Shown here: in pieces, positions 50,773 through 63,500 of the stretch
How positions within the stretch are numbered: the stretch's first letter is position 1
Layout: each line of letters begins with the position of its first letter
NCBI RefSeq assembly: GCF_040581485.1
Contig: NC_090131.1
Coordinates: 20,038,532 to 20,102,531 of the forward strand
Length of the DNA stretch: 64,000 nt
Source of the DNA: Linepithema humile
Lineage: Eukaryota > Arthropoda > Insecta > Hymenoptera > Formicidae
Direction: 5' to 3'
Translations under genes and position numbers: made by a program
The notes under the pieces: model-generated
Seen by the model: the letters and a program-made list of their open reading frames with translations, nothing else
Databases searched by the model: none
What the model was told of the DNA's origin: nothing

Positions 50773-50870
50773 TTAAGGAACAGAATCTTTGCTAAAGGTG
50801 ATAACCAAAGTGTAGGTCAGAATCGTCACAAAAGGCAATCCGATAACGTATGGCGCGATCAAGAGTAGTT
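50773..50870 (-). CDS. Weak candidate terminal exon with a transmembrane segment
   Basis: On the minus strand, after AACAG at 50875-50871, a frame reads LLLIAPYVIGLPFVTILTY and continues to a TAA at 50775-50773 (32 codons including the stop). The helix is hydrophobic enough to span a membrane. The acceptor has a poor pyrimidine tract and its phase differs from the tetraspanin-like exon to the right, so it is not a simple alternative to it. I list it because it lies on the same strand, in 3' position, less than 1 kb away. Confidence 0.18.
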
Positions 50871-51544
50871 CTGTTCAAAGTGGTCTGACCATTGTTATCG
50901 CGACGAAACATCCCGCTTTCCCTAAGGGATTCGCTCTCTTTGATAGCCACCCGGTTTGCAAAGCGGAAGCAATAAGAACTTCTATTTTCTCCCTATCGCC
51001 GCTCCCATCCATTTCCTTCTTCGTTTATAAAAGCCATGTGCAGTTAGGGACTTTTTTACTCCGAATACAAATTATCGACCATTACTTTATAATGAGAGAT
51101 GGTAGCAAGTACTGTTAAAAATGGAAATGTCAATTTACTCAAAATGATATTTTCGAGTTTCATAATAAAAAAATTTTATTTATTTTATTTATTTTTCACA
51201 TTGATAGCATTATGCATAAAGTAGATTTTGTATTATTAACATTAATTATATTATTTATTATTTGTAATCGTGATCAACGTACAAAATACAAATTGTCGAT
51301 ATAAATATTAAATTAACACTCGTGTTGTAATAATATGTAATTGAACAAATTACGTTTACATGACAATATTAAACCTGTTATTCATGATTTTCAGAAACTT
51401 GTGCAATACATTTTTTTATAATTATTCATGAAATAACAAAGTAATAAGTACGTAAGACACGATTAAAGTACATGTTTTATAAAAAATTCTGATATCGAAG
51501 GAAGTGAATTGTCAGTTGACTGGTCGGTCAATTGTAGAAGAACG

Positions 51545-51734
51545 TTAACCGCTGAAGACAGATGTTCGCTCTGCGATCCGCAAAAGTATCCCGGCCGAGA
51601 CGATAGCCAGGATGTTTGCCAGGATCGACATGAAGCATAATCCTACGATGTAGGCTGTGATCCACGCCAGATCTGAGATTATTGCGTCAAGACACCCTGT
51701 TTTCCACACGATCTTCCTGCCATTTTCGTCGAGG
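51545..51734 (-). CDS. Tetraspanin-like last exon (fourth transmembrane segment and tail)
   Basis: After a good acceptor (CCCCTCATGTTTTTAG, minus strand) the exon runs 190 nt: one base to complete a codon, 62 codons and TAA. The peptide begins LDENGRKIVWKTGCLDAIIS, continues with the hydrophobic helix TAYIVGLCFMSILANILAIV and ends LLRIAERTSVFSG. A Gly-Cys followed by a short amphipathic helix, one membrane helix and a short polar tail is how tetraspanins end: the Cys closes a disulphide of the large extracellular loop. GC at third positions is well above the flanking AT-rich DNA, supporting coding use. The exons for the first three helices and the CCG motif were not found in the 12 kb to the right and may lie beyond the window. 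Another four-helix membrane protein remains possible. Confidence 0.55.
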
Positions 51735-54209
51735 CTAAAAACATGAGGGGCGCATTCGATAAAGAAATCTTAGAAAAACACAATAGAACACAACAGATAT
51801 AAAAATGCTTAATGTAATTTTATAAATTATAAAGTATATTATTAAGAATTTTGAAATAGTACAGTATCTAAATTACCGAGTATAGTAAATTAACACTTGA
51901 CACATTAATTAATTTAATTACTTTATAATTAATTTGTAAGATTACTATATTGCGCGGACCTATTTGAACGGTTGCTATCGTTTCATGACCTATCGATATT
52001 ATTCGGTCAAGAGCCTCCAGCTCCAGCTATTTTGTTCCGTTTGCTTCTACGCCACTCGATGGAGGCAACAAGGAGATCGTGGGAAGGAAGACCGGAGTGT
52101 CAGCCGTTCCTCCCCCCATTCTTCCTCACGGTGCCACACTAATGAGACGCAAAGGCTTTCGCGCTTAAAGGGCGACGACATAGCGTCGATTAATGAACGC
52201 CGTTCCTCTCGTATGTCGCGCATCCTCCGGTTATCAACGATGATAACGTTGCAGCGTCGTGACGCTCGACTTAACTTCATTCGTGTACAGCTCGCGCGTG
52301 CTCGCGCTTGTCGCTTATTTCTTCGCGAAATGAGCGGTGAAAAAGAAGAGGGAATGTAAATCACAGCCTCGTAATTATCAAGTTGGGAGGGAAAAGAGAG
52401 AGAAAGAATTCGAGAGAAAACGTGGCGATGCACACGTTTGATGTCCTCGCCGTAAGGCGAGGATGAAGAGCCTTATCTGAAAAATTCAATTTTCTGGCGG
52501 AAAAGCTGCTCACCCTCTTCCCCTCCCTACCTTCTCCTCACGACCGCTTTCAAGTGTTTCCGGCGGCGATAGCCGCTGTACACTCTCGAGAGCGAAGATT
52601 TATTCGCGATGTCGTTGAAATTCGAAATGACGAGGAAATCTCGAGAAAATGCGGCTGAAAGTATGGTACCGCGGCGAAACACGGTGCTCCTCACAAGATT
52701 TCATGGCGATCTTTCTTCGTCATTGATGGTGCATTAAGGATCTCTAGAGCTTCGCTAAGAATCAACTATTTTACTCTGCAATTTATTTGGTCGTTAACGA
52801 TACACTTGCCTTTGTTAATGAGTTGAGAGCTTACGCTAATGATAAAATAATAAGACTAAAATAATAAGACTGAAATAACTAACATAATAAGAAAAGTTTC
52901 GAGTTACATCGTGAGAATTTTTTTTTAATTTTTTGTCCGTACGCTCGGTGGTTTTCTCAACAAAACGCCACGTGATGTAACTTTGTGTGTTAAAAAATAA
53001 TTTTTAAAATGTAATTGTTCACAAACGTTGTAATTTATAAAATTATTGTCTTTTTAGACGCTTTCAATGTAGAGTTTTTTTATGTTGTAAGTTATTTGTA
53101 CAAAAACTTAATTCTATTCATCGAACAATGTTAAGGCCATGCACTTTGTGAAACTGTCAGATGAAGAAAAATATGGACATTTCGAACTTTTTACAAGCAT
53201 TTGTGTCACGTAAGTCCAATTAGAAAGACGAAGATGGAGTCTTTTATGTCGCGATTTCCTCCCGAGATTAGGAGGGTTTCCCTCCGCGAAAGATACGAAA
53301 GGTGTTTTACCCGAGTCGAAGAAGGATGAAATACGTACACACACTCGCTCGCGCACGAAGATATCCTGCGATAAAAGCTATTGAGACGATCCGTATCAAA
53401 AATCGGGGAATATATACTGCCGGGGTGAAAGGGCAATCGTAACGGTGAAATATCTTCCGAGGCAATAATGCCGTAGTTACAGCGGCTTGGAAAATCCACT
53501 GTTACGCTCTCAGAAAAATTGAGTCGATCTCGCAGATAGAATATTTCAGTTTAACGGTTTACCCATTTGCGACCTCTACTGTTTCGAGAGCAACAATAGC
53601 TGTCGCGCACTTGTATTAACACTATTAACATTACGTTGGCATAGAGAGCACTCAATTAAATACTTGTATAAATACCAATTATCTATAGTACACATTTTAC
53701 ATAATGTTTAAGAAATAAAAAATAAAGAAAGCAAAAGCGTTGAGTTTACTTGATATTAATTAAAGAACAAAATTCCATTATTCACTGCCAATTTACAGTT
53801 TAAATCGCAGAAAATCCTCTATGTTGAAGACCGCCATATGTCATTAACGCAAAAAAGCTTATGATAAAAGGAAGTAGCAGCAAAGCGGCGACTAAAAAGA
53901 ACGTCGCCGCGCTGCTGCTGCTCGGCGCAAAAATCTCATTGAACCGCTCAACGTCCGTCCAGGTGTAGCTCGTCCCGTTTCACGTCTTTCAAAGCTGCCG
54001 GGCGTTTCCATTATCGGCGCGCAAGACGTCGCCGCTTTTCTACATTCCCGTCGCGTTAATCGCCCCATTGTTCGCGACGTCAGCGGTCGGTGTAGTCGGT
54101 AGTCTTCTGTAAGCCTGCCGTGGAAAACCCGCACACATACAGGCGCACAATCTAAAGCTCCCGCGTATACACTCGACTAAGTACGCGCGAACGGTCCACG
54201 CGCGCACCA

Positions 54210-54210
<1 letters not shown>
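51735..54210. other. Probable intron or intergenic DNA
   Basis: If the exon at 51734-51545 is real, this would be within the same gene. No further exon was recognised on either strand. GC-rich parts lie at 52.0-52.7 and 53.9-54.2 kb. Confidence 0.4.

Positions 54211-54258
<48 letters not shown>
54211..54258. repeat. (CGA)16 trinucleotide microsatellite
   Basis: Forty-eight bases of CGA/GAC repeat, the last unit followed by ATG. In frame it could encode a run of Asp, Arg or Thr. The 178-codon frame that starts directly after it has no recognisable motif. Confidence 0.95.
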
Positions 54259-56495
54259 TGTACGGAGACGTGTGCGTGAATATCGAGAACATCAGCGCGG
54301 GAGTCTCCTTAAGGCGCCTTTGTATATTCATCCTCGCGCTATGTGTGACACGCGAGCGGACCTCCCATAGCAGCTTAAAGGGGAATTACGGGCCGGGGAA
54401 CAGGGCGAGAGACGAGAGAATCGAAGGGATAGGGACGACGATGAGGACGGGGACGGCGGAACCGCTTCGTGTACGACGCTCAAGAGCCGTGGTTGTACTT
54501 CCTGCCCGGCATACCAGCAGAGTGAATTTCTCTCGTCGGACCGTCGCTTCATCCCTCGGCCGTTTCGCCCGGGGCGAAAACTTCGGCAAGAGTATCAGCA
54601 CGCGTCGTAGCGTCGTCGTTGCGGCGACTTTTCGCCGCGCTTCCGGATTTACGAAGCTCCCCCGTTTCTCACAAACCATGAAAGAGAGTGGTACGTGGTA
54701 TATGTGTTGTGTTCAAAAATCCCGAAGATTAACTTTAGTGGCAAATTCCGTGACAAGTATTTTAAGTCGGTCTTTATTTAAAGTAACTCTTTAAAAAACA
54801 CCGCCGTTTGTAACATTTGACCTTAAATATCTCTACAATTGTTGTTGAAGCGTATTGAAAATTATTCTTCAAAATAAAAATTCGTTTACATCACGATTTA
54901 TTCTTACAAATGCGAGAACTGCAAATATCGATACTTTCCAGCCGATCGTCAATACTCCTCGACCGTTAACATCGTACGACTATATATTCCTGACAATGGC
55001 AGATATAATATTTCCCGGGAAAAATCGAATGGCAAAGGGCAAAACTCTCCAGCAAAATTGCGCGATAAAAATCGGTAGCGATAACAGTCGCGGCGGCAAT
55101 ATAGACTACAATCGTTGTATTTTCCAGTCAATTATCGATGTTTGTAGCACGCTACCATTCTTACTTGTATAATGTGCCGGTATACAATGTATTCAGCCGC
55201 ACGGTTAATATATCATGTGTTTATGGCGTGTATATGTCAGGGATCTCTATATTATTACAGCCTCTCGATATTACTTCGTTAGCGTGTAGTAAAATATTGC
55301 TATGAGAGCTTAATCCAATAAATTGAATTTACTTAATCATAAATTTGTCCGATATTTGCAAGTTGATACATGTCTGTTAATCAAGGGTAATTAAATTTTC
55401 AGAACACCGCATCGTATCTATAAGTTGATTCCACTGTGTCACATAGATAGAACTGTTACCAAATATCAGACAAATTTGCAAACGGTCAACACGGTTTTGC
55501 AACATCCGTATTTATCCCGTGCTGCAATCGCGTGTACGAATATTTAAACAGCGTTTTTGGTGTATTTTAACGCGTTTTTAGCGGTAACGGCGATATTACG
55601 AGTGATGTAATTTTTCGCGTGCATTAGCAGCAACACGCAAAGTTGCAGATTGCACGTTTTATCTACCGCGCAAAAATTATAAATCGTACGTGCATGTTAG
55701 CGCGTTAGCACAAATGCGGAGTGCAACTAAAATTCCGATTACGAGGCTATTAGCCGCGAGGAATTTATGTTTAGGAACACTTTTGGAAAATGTATCGTTC
55801 GCGCGAAAAAGCGCACTCGGCTGTGGAATAATTGAAGGGGCTTGCGCGGCCGAGAGAATTCCGGAGCCAGGTATCATGTATTAAAAACTTGGGGACAAAG
55901 GACGCTGTGATTTCTTTGAACAAAAATTAAAAGTCCTAATGAGATTATCTACCGGACCGAAAGTTTTAATATGAAACAGCGATACCGGACTCAGAATCCC
56001 GCGATTCCGTGAGCTCGTGTATTTCACGGTAGAGCGAGTAAGCGAAAAGTTCATCTCGCAAGAAGTATCAGCGCGCCGCGCGTTATAACAGTCCAGACCG
56101 AGGCGCTCTTTTCTATCAGTTCGCTCGTCGACAAGAATATAACGTCCAATCTAGGCAATCCGCGACTCTCTTGTGGCTTCTTTCCGGATATCCGTTATCT
56201 ACAGCGGACACGCGGTTTTCGCGATTGCACTTCTCAATAGGAACCTCGAAGAGGACTCAACAGGAATTTACGAAGAGTTTACTGAATTTTGATTAGCGTC
56301 AGAATTATGAATTAGGATGTTGACGCTTCAATTTTCCACGCAAAGATCCATTTTTTGCGATTTTACAAAAATAGACATACAATGATTGAGATAACAGCGC
56401 TCTGTCTGTTAAAAAATTTAACATTTACCTTGCTGTTGAACTCGTTTTTTTTATATGACCAAAACAAAAATTAATTGAAATGTTCGTCACGCCTG

Positions 56496-56517
56496 TCACG
56501 TGAATTACTGTCACGTA
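56496..56517 (+). promoter_or_regulatory. Palindromic E-box TCACGTGA with a second half-site
   Basis: TCACGTGA (56496-56503) contains the E-box CACGTG, and TCACGTA follows at 56511-56517, both preceded by CTG. The nearby GACAATTGTGACAGT repeats GTGACAG in inverse form. E-boxes of this kind are bound by bHLH-PAS and Myc-type factors; which factor, and which gene, is unknown. Confidence 0.3.
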
Positions 56518-59500
56518 CCACTGACAATTGTGACAGTCGTACGTATCGAATTAAATAGATATACAGCCACCGTCATTCAAATATCAAAGTAGAATAATTT
56601 TACGCGTGACTTGAGATCACAATAATACAGAGTAACGTATCACACGTATCATATCAGCATTGCGGTCATGCATCGGCGATGGGGAAAAAAAGTCGCCCGG
56701 ATTTTCCTCGCGACGGATGCGCGCTAGTGCCAGCGAAAAAAAATACGAGCGTACAGGAGGTGCAAACACAAAGCGAGAGAGGAAACGAGCAAGCGAGAGA
56801 GAGAGAATACATGAACCAGATATTTTTAGGTGGGCACGTGAGTCACGCGAGAGACCTCGTGATGAATTCGCAGCGGTGCGCGATTTCCAATGTTCGTTCC
56901 TCGCCTCGGGGTCGAGAGCTTAACTTTCGAATCAATTTCAACATCGACCGAATACTACCTGACACGCTTATCCCGCTGCTCTCGCAAGCTGCTCTGCGAG
57001 CTGCGCGGTGCGCAGCATAACGGATGCATCGCTAATATAAAAGCGTCAGCATTGCATTGCGTTGCGTTGCGTTGCGTCGCGGCCGGACGTGATTGTAGCT
57101 ACAGAAAAATGTGCTTCAAACTTGGTGGCAATCGTTTTTTTTTTAATATTTTTTTTACTCACTCTCCCCTCTCTCTCTCTCTCTCTTTCTTGTCATCCTT
57201 CCTGCCTGCCAACGTAGCTCATATGCATAAGCGACGTTGCGTGACGTTTCGCCGGCGAGAGTGCAGCATCGATCTCCTCGGCATCACCGGCCTGTTTGCA
57301 CCCTCGTTTGTCCGCCGGACATCGTATATGCGCATAAGCGCAGATACGTGTGCACACACTCTTTGTGTACGACAGATAAAAAATAATTTTCCCCGCTCAC
57401 GACGTGACGGACGGAACGTATAAGTATCCCTGGCGGGGATTATTAATAGAGGAAAGTCATCGGTGCAACGCGTCGCGCGCTTTTAAGATCCGTGGCGACG
57501 CAATTTTGTTCGGATGCAACTTAATTCTCGCGACAAGTGCTAATACTGGCAACGTTAATAGCTACTATCTCACGTCCGTTAAAGAGACATACCGGGTACG
57601 TGCAGCGTTTACTTTGCCGTGATCGATAGCCGGCTGACTGAACGAGAAATCAGTTTTAGCGGAGACAAAGAGAGCAAACTCAGATTTGATAACGAGAATA
57701 TCCATGTTCGAATGAACGAACGTATGTACAGCTTTTTATTTGAAAGTGATTAATATTACGATTGAAATTATTTCGATGAAATGTATATTCAATTTTCTAT
57801 TTAATTTGAACATTTTTGATATAAAAATGTATATTTTACATGTAATAGCATACTTTAAAAAAATATTTAATTAATTAGATCTTATATATTTTTTTATATG
57901 TATATCCAGAATAAAATTAAATTTATTTTAAACAGAAATAAATAAATATTGATTTTTGCATTACTTGGAAATAAGAACTGAATAAATTGAATAAAAGGTA
58001 ATTAATAAAGTGAATTAAAATAGACAGATTTCCGCAAAAAAATTTTGTTCATAAAAGCGATGTAAAATCGGAAAAAATTTTTTTAAATATTCAGAAAAGG
58101 ATTTGCAAGATTATATATACAAATTACTAGCTTCTTTAATCTTTGCCAGAAGTCTTACTGAAAATAAAATAAATTAGGATATAAAGTTCTGCAATAATAA
58201 AATGCATCATACTAAAAAAACATTCAATTCGCTCTTTAAATAAAGATTTAATTACTATAATGAAAAATATTTTTTCCCTTATGATGTTGCAAGTGCTTGG
58301 ATAATTAATATGATAATTAATCTTTACTAAGCGAGACGCAGCTATTAATGGATGAAGTCGCCAAGATGAAGAACAAGAAAATTTTCTCTTTTACGGAACT
58401 GTTACGTAAAGACTTAAGAGTTACGTTATAGTTTATCATAAATTATAGTATTATAGTATTATTGTAATATTATAAATTATAATATTATAAATTCTAAATT
58501 CACATTTGCACGATCGATTGGTAACTCGACTAGTAGACGACTCCGACTTTTTGATCACCTCGAACGCTAACGACTCCGAATTCATATTAGTCTTTCGCTC
58601 AGTTGAAACCGATCGACGATATCTGAATAATCGAAAATGTCTGTTATTTTCTTCGCGTAAACATATTATCCACTGTTCGTGTCTAGACGAATTTTCTCAA
58701 ACAATACGACACATAATAAGATCAACATATTATGTAATGTGTTTTATCACATTATAATATTCGGCACGTTACAACATTCTATCACATTATAATATGTATA
58801 TAGTATATTTCTTGATATCTTGTTTTCTCTCAACAATATTTTTCTGCAAAAATATATAAACTAGACCAACAAAAAAGTATAAAAAGATACGTATTGCTTG
58901 GAATGAAATATGTATAAAGAGACAGGGGAATGGTATACGGAGAATGGTGGATTTTCCATTTTCATGAAAAATATATACAAAAGTACGGCAGCAAACTCGG
59001 CCTCTCTTTCTCCGATCCGGGTTTCGACTTCAAATTATTATTCCCTCTCACGTTTAGCACGTTGCTGCTTATATACAGCGATCATCGGTAAAAACAATCG
59101 GTCGATGAAACATGAGTATAGAATCATCAATGTTCTTTGTCAAATTATACAACGCACTGCTTGAAAACGATAAGAAAGAGAGCGATTATACTTTGCTCGT
59201 TATTCAAGCGGAAGCTATTCTTTTTTACCACCCACAATGAACTCATAAATTTCACAGCGTAGCGGTAAAAAGCACGCCGCAGCGACTCCGGTGACTGGCG
59301 ACAAGCCCTTCGTAATGTATTGCAATGTTCGTCGTTGATTTAGCCAGCTGTTGCGACTTGCGTGCACAAGCCTCAGCGAGGGATCAATCGTCGCTGTCGC
59401 CTATCAATGATCAAAGGAATATAACTGGAATAATTGAGAGATCCTGCGCCTGCGATTATTAGCGCGATAAATACCGCAGTGCGTATCTTGCGGGCGATAA

Positions 59501-60330
59501 ATCCGGCGTGACGTAATCAGATATAATTTGCACAGCGCAATTCGCTTCGCATTAAAATGAGAATCAATATTTAAGCCAATTTATGGCAGCGCACGCGGTT
59601 TGCCGAGCGTAGGACCAAACGCGGTTTGTTAAGCACACAACATCGCGTTCGACGAAGGGACATGTGTACGTGCAGTGCCGTTGGTCGTTGTGAAAGGCCT
59701 TCGACGTCATTATCACAATAGGTCGTACCTCGCTTCCGAATGCGAATAATGATCGCGGCAAATGACTTCAGATATACGTCTAGTGTAAGGCGCACACAAT
59801 CGCCCTATGATATGCACTGTCGTATTGATCTACTCTCCTTCCCATCTACGCCCCTGCCCCTCGCCCCGTTTACGATGGCCGCTGATACGGAACGTTGGGC
59901 GTTTGGAAATTCGAAAATACGCGAAAAGCGGTTAGAGACGTCTGTTACACATCGCGATACGGACGACACGAACCTTCCAACCGCCCCGCGTTTTCTACTG
60001 CGAAATATACTGCGTCTCGTGTGACAGCTGCGGAAATTCAACGCACTCGCAACGTGTCACCGTTCAATTACGAGAAAGGTTGGGGGGGGGGGGGGGGGAG
60101 AAAAGTATAAATTCCCTGATATCTTTAAATAGGTATAATCCATCGCTTCAGCCGATATGGCTTAAAGCTTATCAAATTTAACGCGACGTCGAATATCGGA
60201 GATGGCGAGAGATTCGACGGCGATAAGGAGTATCGGCAGACGTCAATTTCTGAGGTGCGCCTACCTCCATCGTGCGGTTTAAAAGTTTGATCATTCGTTT
60301 AGTGCATCTCGTCGATTTTGATTTCTAGTT

Positions 60331-60543
60331 ATGGCGAAAGGGGAATCAATTGCAAAGACACGAGAGACGGATTTATCTTTCGAAGGGAAGCTATTATTTG
60401 CCCCCGTGTTTTCCGCTTTTTATTTCGTCGATCTTACGGAAGAACCGAACGACCTCGACATGAATCTTCGCGGCACTAAACAGTATCTCTTCGGTCTTGC
60501 TAAAGCTTTAAAGAAACTTGCTCATCAGGCTCTGGTGAGATAA
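60331..60543 (+). CDS. Small hypothetical ORF, 70 codons
   Basis: ATG is preceded by an in-frame TGA a few codons upstream and follows a TCATTC initiator-like element (about 60290-60295) with TTTAAAAG shortly before it. The peptide starts MAKGESIAKTRETDLSFEGK, contains YFVDLTEEPNDLDMN and ends in a Lys/Ala/Leu helix (LAKALKKLAHQAL). CTG|GTGAGA near the end could be a splice donor, making this a first exon. Composition is more protein-like than that of neighbouring frames, but I recognise no family. Chance remains the main alternative. Confidence 0.2.
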   Translation: MAKGESIAKTRETDLSFEGKLLFAPVFSAFYFVDLTEEPNDLDMNLRGTKQYLFGLAKALKKLAHQALVR

Positions 60544-63500
60544 ATCGGATCGCGGGGCAAGCCGCTCTTGCGTTTTGGCGAGCAAAGCGATTCGCGTAAG
60601 AGCGTCGACGTAGCGCCCTGGTACCCTAAAAGCCGTGGGGGTGGAGAGCGCGGGGGGTAGATCGATTAAGTGGCACCGGCGAGAGAGTTTCTTTAAAGAG
60701 GAACGTCAGGACGGCGCTTAGCGAGCTTGTTGGATTCTCATCTCGGACCTCCGAGTCCTTGAGGCAACTCTCGCTACTAAATCTGAAACTTGTGTTACCC
60801 GCGGCCGTCTCGAGCACTCAAGGGTGTTTCCAAGGGTGTTGTACAAACCTCGTAGAGTAACAGGACGACGGGGGCTCGGCCAGGGCTGAATATCCAGTCC
60901 AGTCGCTCGCTTCGTTAATTCCGCAACACTGCAGACGTGCCTGTCGATACGTAACAAACGATTTCATTACGATTCGCATCATATTGCTATGTAGCGCAGG
61001 ATAGATTTTTCGTGGACCTCAAAATAGCGCAATTGCAAACATTGACTTCCCTCTCACTTGTCTAATGGATGTGTCAATCATACTTATCATTTAAATGTCA
61101 CAACTATTAGTGAAGCATTTGCAGTTCATTTCAAATACGATGTGCAGTGTGCTTGAAGTGCGACTTTTTAAAAGTATTCCGAAGGATATAAAGTCAGAAA
61201 AATTCGATGAAAATATTCATTAAGCTGGCACTTTCTCTGCGTCTCCTTTTTATGTCTAAAAGCAGTAGTATTTTATATAATATAAAAAGAATTCTGCGTA
61301 TAATTAACTATTTTAAAATTGAACTTGTAAGTTATAATTATAATTGTATTAAAATATACTGCACTCTCGTTAGCGCTCGGAATCTCTGAAAAAGCAAAAG
61401 CCGAATTAAGCATCTAACTGGTATTTCCGAGATAAAATGAGTACAGGTAAAAGTAAAATGAGAGGCTTTGTGAAGCGAAATACTTAAAGTGTCGAGAAGC
61501 TATTAAATTATTTACATTTAAGAGCAATCCCTTTATATAAAATATGATACGCTAATAACAATTTAAAACTCTATAAATTTTTTTAATGAATATTATAAAA
61601 ATCCAATTATTACACTTTTATATTAAAATTTTAAATTAAAAATATTAAGAGAGAAAATGTTTTTATTTTTATTTTACTACAAACATTTTTACAAAATTAG
61701 CGACAATGTTTGCAACTTGCTAAAAATGTTGTTAAAAAAAGATCACAACGTCGCACGCAACGTAACACGCGTACATCTAGCCTGTGGGCTATAAAAGTAA
61801 GAGCGAAATCAACGACATCACCAAATGAATTTTGTCACCGTAATTGCTCAAATTAGCTGAGAAATTGCACAAGACTCCGGAATTAACGCGGCCGGGTGGA
61901 GGTTCATGCCGACGAAACGCGCGCCGCAAAACCGAAAGTCACTGGCGAACTTAGCGTTTACGAGAAACGGGGAGAGGAAAAGAGAGGCGTGCAATTAGCG
62001 TAAATTGAAAAACACCGTTATCCAGCAGGTCGATAACGGAGCCTGCGGACCAGATTCACGGCGGCAGGCTGCCAGGAACCTTGTTGACTACTATCGGGCG
62101 TTAGTAACGGGCGTTTACTATAGGATTAATTTGTCGATAAATGTTTTCGCGGCGCCGTCACGCGGGCGCGCAGCTCACCCGCTCCCGGAATTGGAGAAGT
62201 TGTTCGCTTTTCGCAACCTCGGATTCGGAGGAGGATTTGAGAGTAAAGGGTACCGTACCTGCATTAAATCCCAGACGGACGAGTAGTTTGGGTAATCTCG
62301 TAAACGAGAAGTAAGCGTGGCATTAATCCGTCCGCGCAGCGTCCCGAATGGATTTGCTGCATCGCGTTCCCACTGCGATATTAATAAACCCTTGTCCTGC
62401 TGGAAAATGGCGAAGTTACAGTAATCCCGGGGTGTAGTCGTACGTGCGGTGCGCGCGATATGTTTGTTATTTGTTCACCCGCAATGTCCCGCCTCTCACT
62501 CCACGCATCTTGAAAACGAGCTGCGTAATAATTGACACCGTCTACGGGCGTCCGTCGTTAGCGACGTTAAAAAAATTCGTATCCTCCATTCGCGCGTGTC
62601 TTTCGCGTGTGCGCTCGTGTACACATACGTGTTTCATTTTTTTTTTTTTTTTTTTTAAATGGATCGTTTTCAACAGTGAGCGCATCGGAAACGCAGTGGT
62701 CAAGAGGGATAAACGGATATACGCCGCAGACTCGCTTCACGGCTAATCCGGAAATCCGAAATACCCGGGAATCTACTGGCGGCGGTTAAGCGTACAAGAG
62801 TTTTACAGTCAGCATTGAGTGGCGCTAAAAATTTTTGTAGCTACTTCGATTCTGTGGCCACTTGTCTATCCGATTCCCGTGTGATCGGTACTCTGACGGT
62901 TGTTCCGACCGGTCGGCATACGCGTTTGAGAGAAATTACACGCTCGACATCTGCCTTTCTATCAGCGCGATATTGTAATGATATATCTGATGTATATGGT
63001 TCATCAAACCGTCATCTATTTTATGTGCCGGATTTTCGCGGATTTCCAAAAGTGTCCGACACTTCCACAATTTGCTATAATTTCCTGCATTTTCCGTAAT
63101 TTGCGTATTTATGTCACGCTGAATCCGCTGGACGTGTATGTAGCTTTCGCAAACAATATTACGCAGTGGGATCCGAGTCCACCGGTTATCACGATCGCAA
63201 CGACACGCGTAATTGCGAACGCGACTGTTTTCGACGCAGCTAATTTTAATGCCTCTCTCGTCGAGTAGTTGACCGTACTCAGTCCGCGATTCCATTATCT
63301 TTGTCGCTGCTTCATATTACCGAGCATAAATTTTGTAATATCTTTCAATTATACCTACCACTGCCGCTCCTTCGCAATATTAATCGACGGCCGTGGAAAC
63401 AAAGCGCGAGCCTTAGACGCGCTAGCTTTTCATAATTTTCGAGGCTTTCGTTTCATTAAATTCTTGAACGCTTCTAGAATTAAAGTGATTTTGCGATACT

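Noticed and set aside
53770..53960. Minus-strand frame with a strongly hydrophobic helix (FFLVAALLLLPFIISFFALM) ending in TAA, resembling another terminal membrane exon
   Set aside because: The hydrophobicity comes from a T-rich stretch that could equally be an intron's pyrimidine tract, no acceptable acceptor starts the frame, and a stop lies directly upstream.
54258..54794. 178-codon plus-strand frame after the CGA repeat
   Set aside because: No motif, very Arg/Ser/Thr-rich, overlapped by open frames on the other strand; GC-rich DNA gives such frames by chance.
62978..63268. 96-codon plus-strand frame with several Asn-X-Thr sites
   Set aside because: The opposite strand is open over the same DNA (119 codons), no splice sites were found, and neither resembles a known domain.
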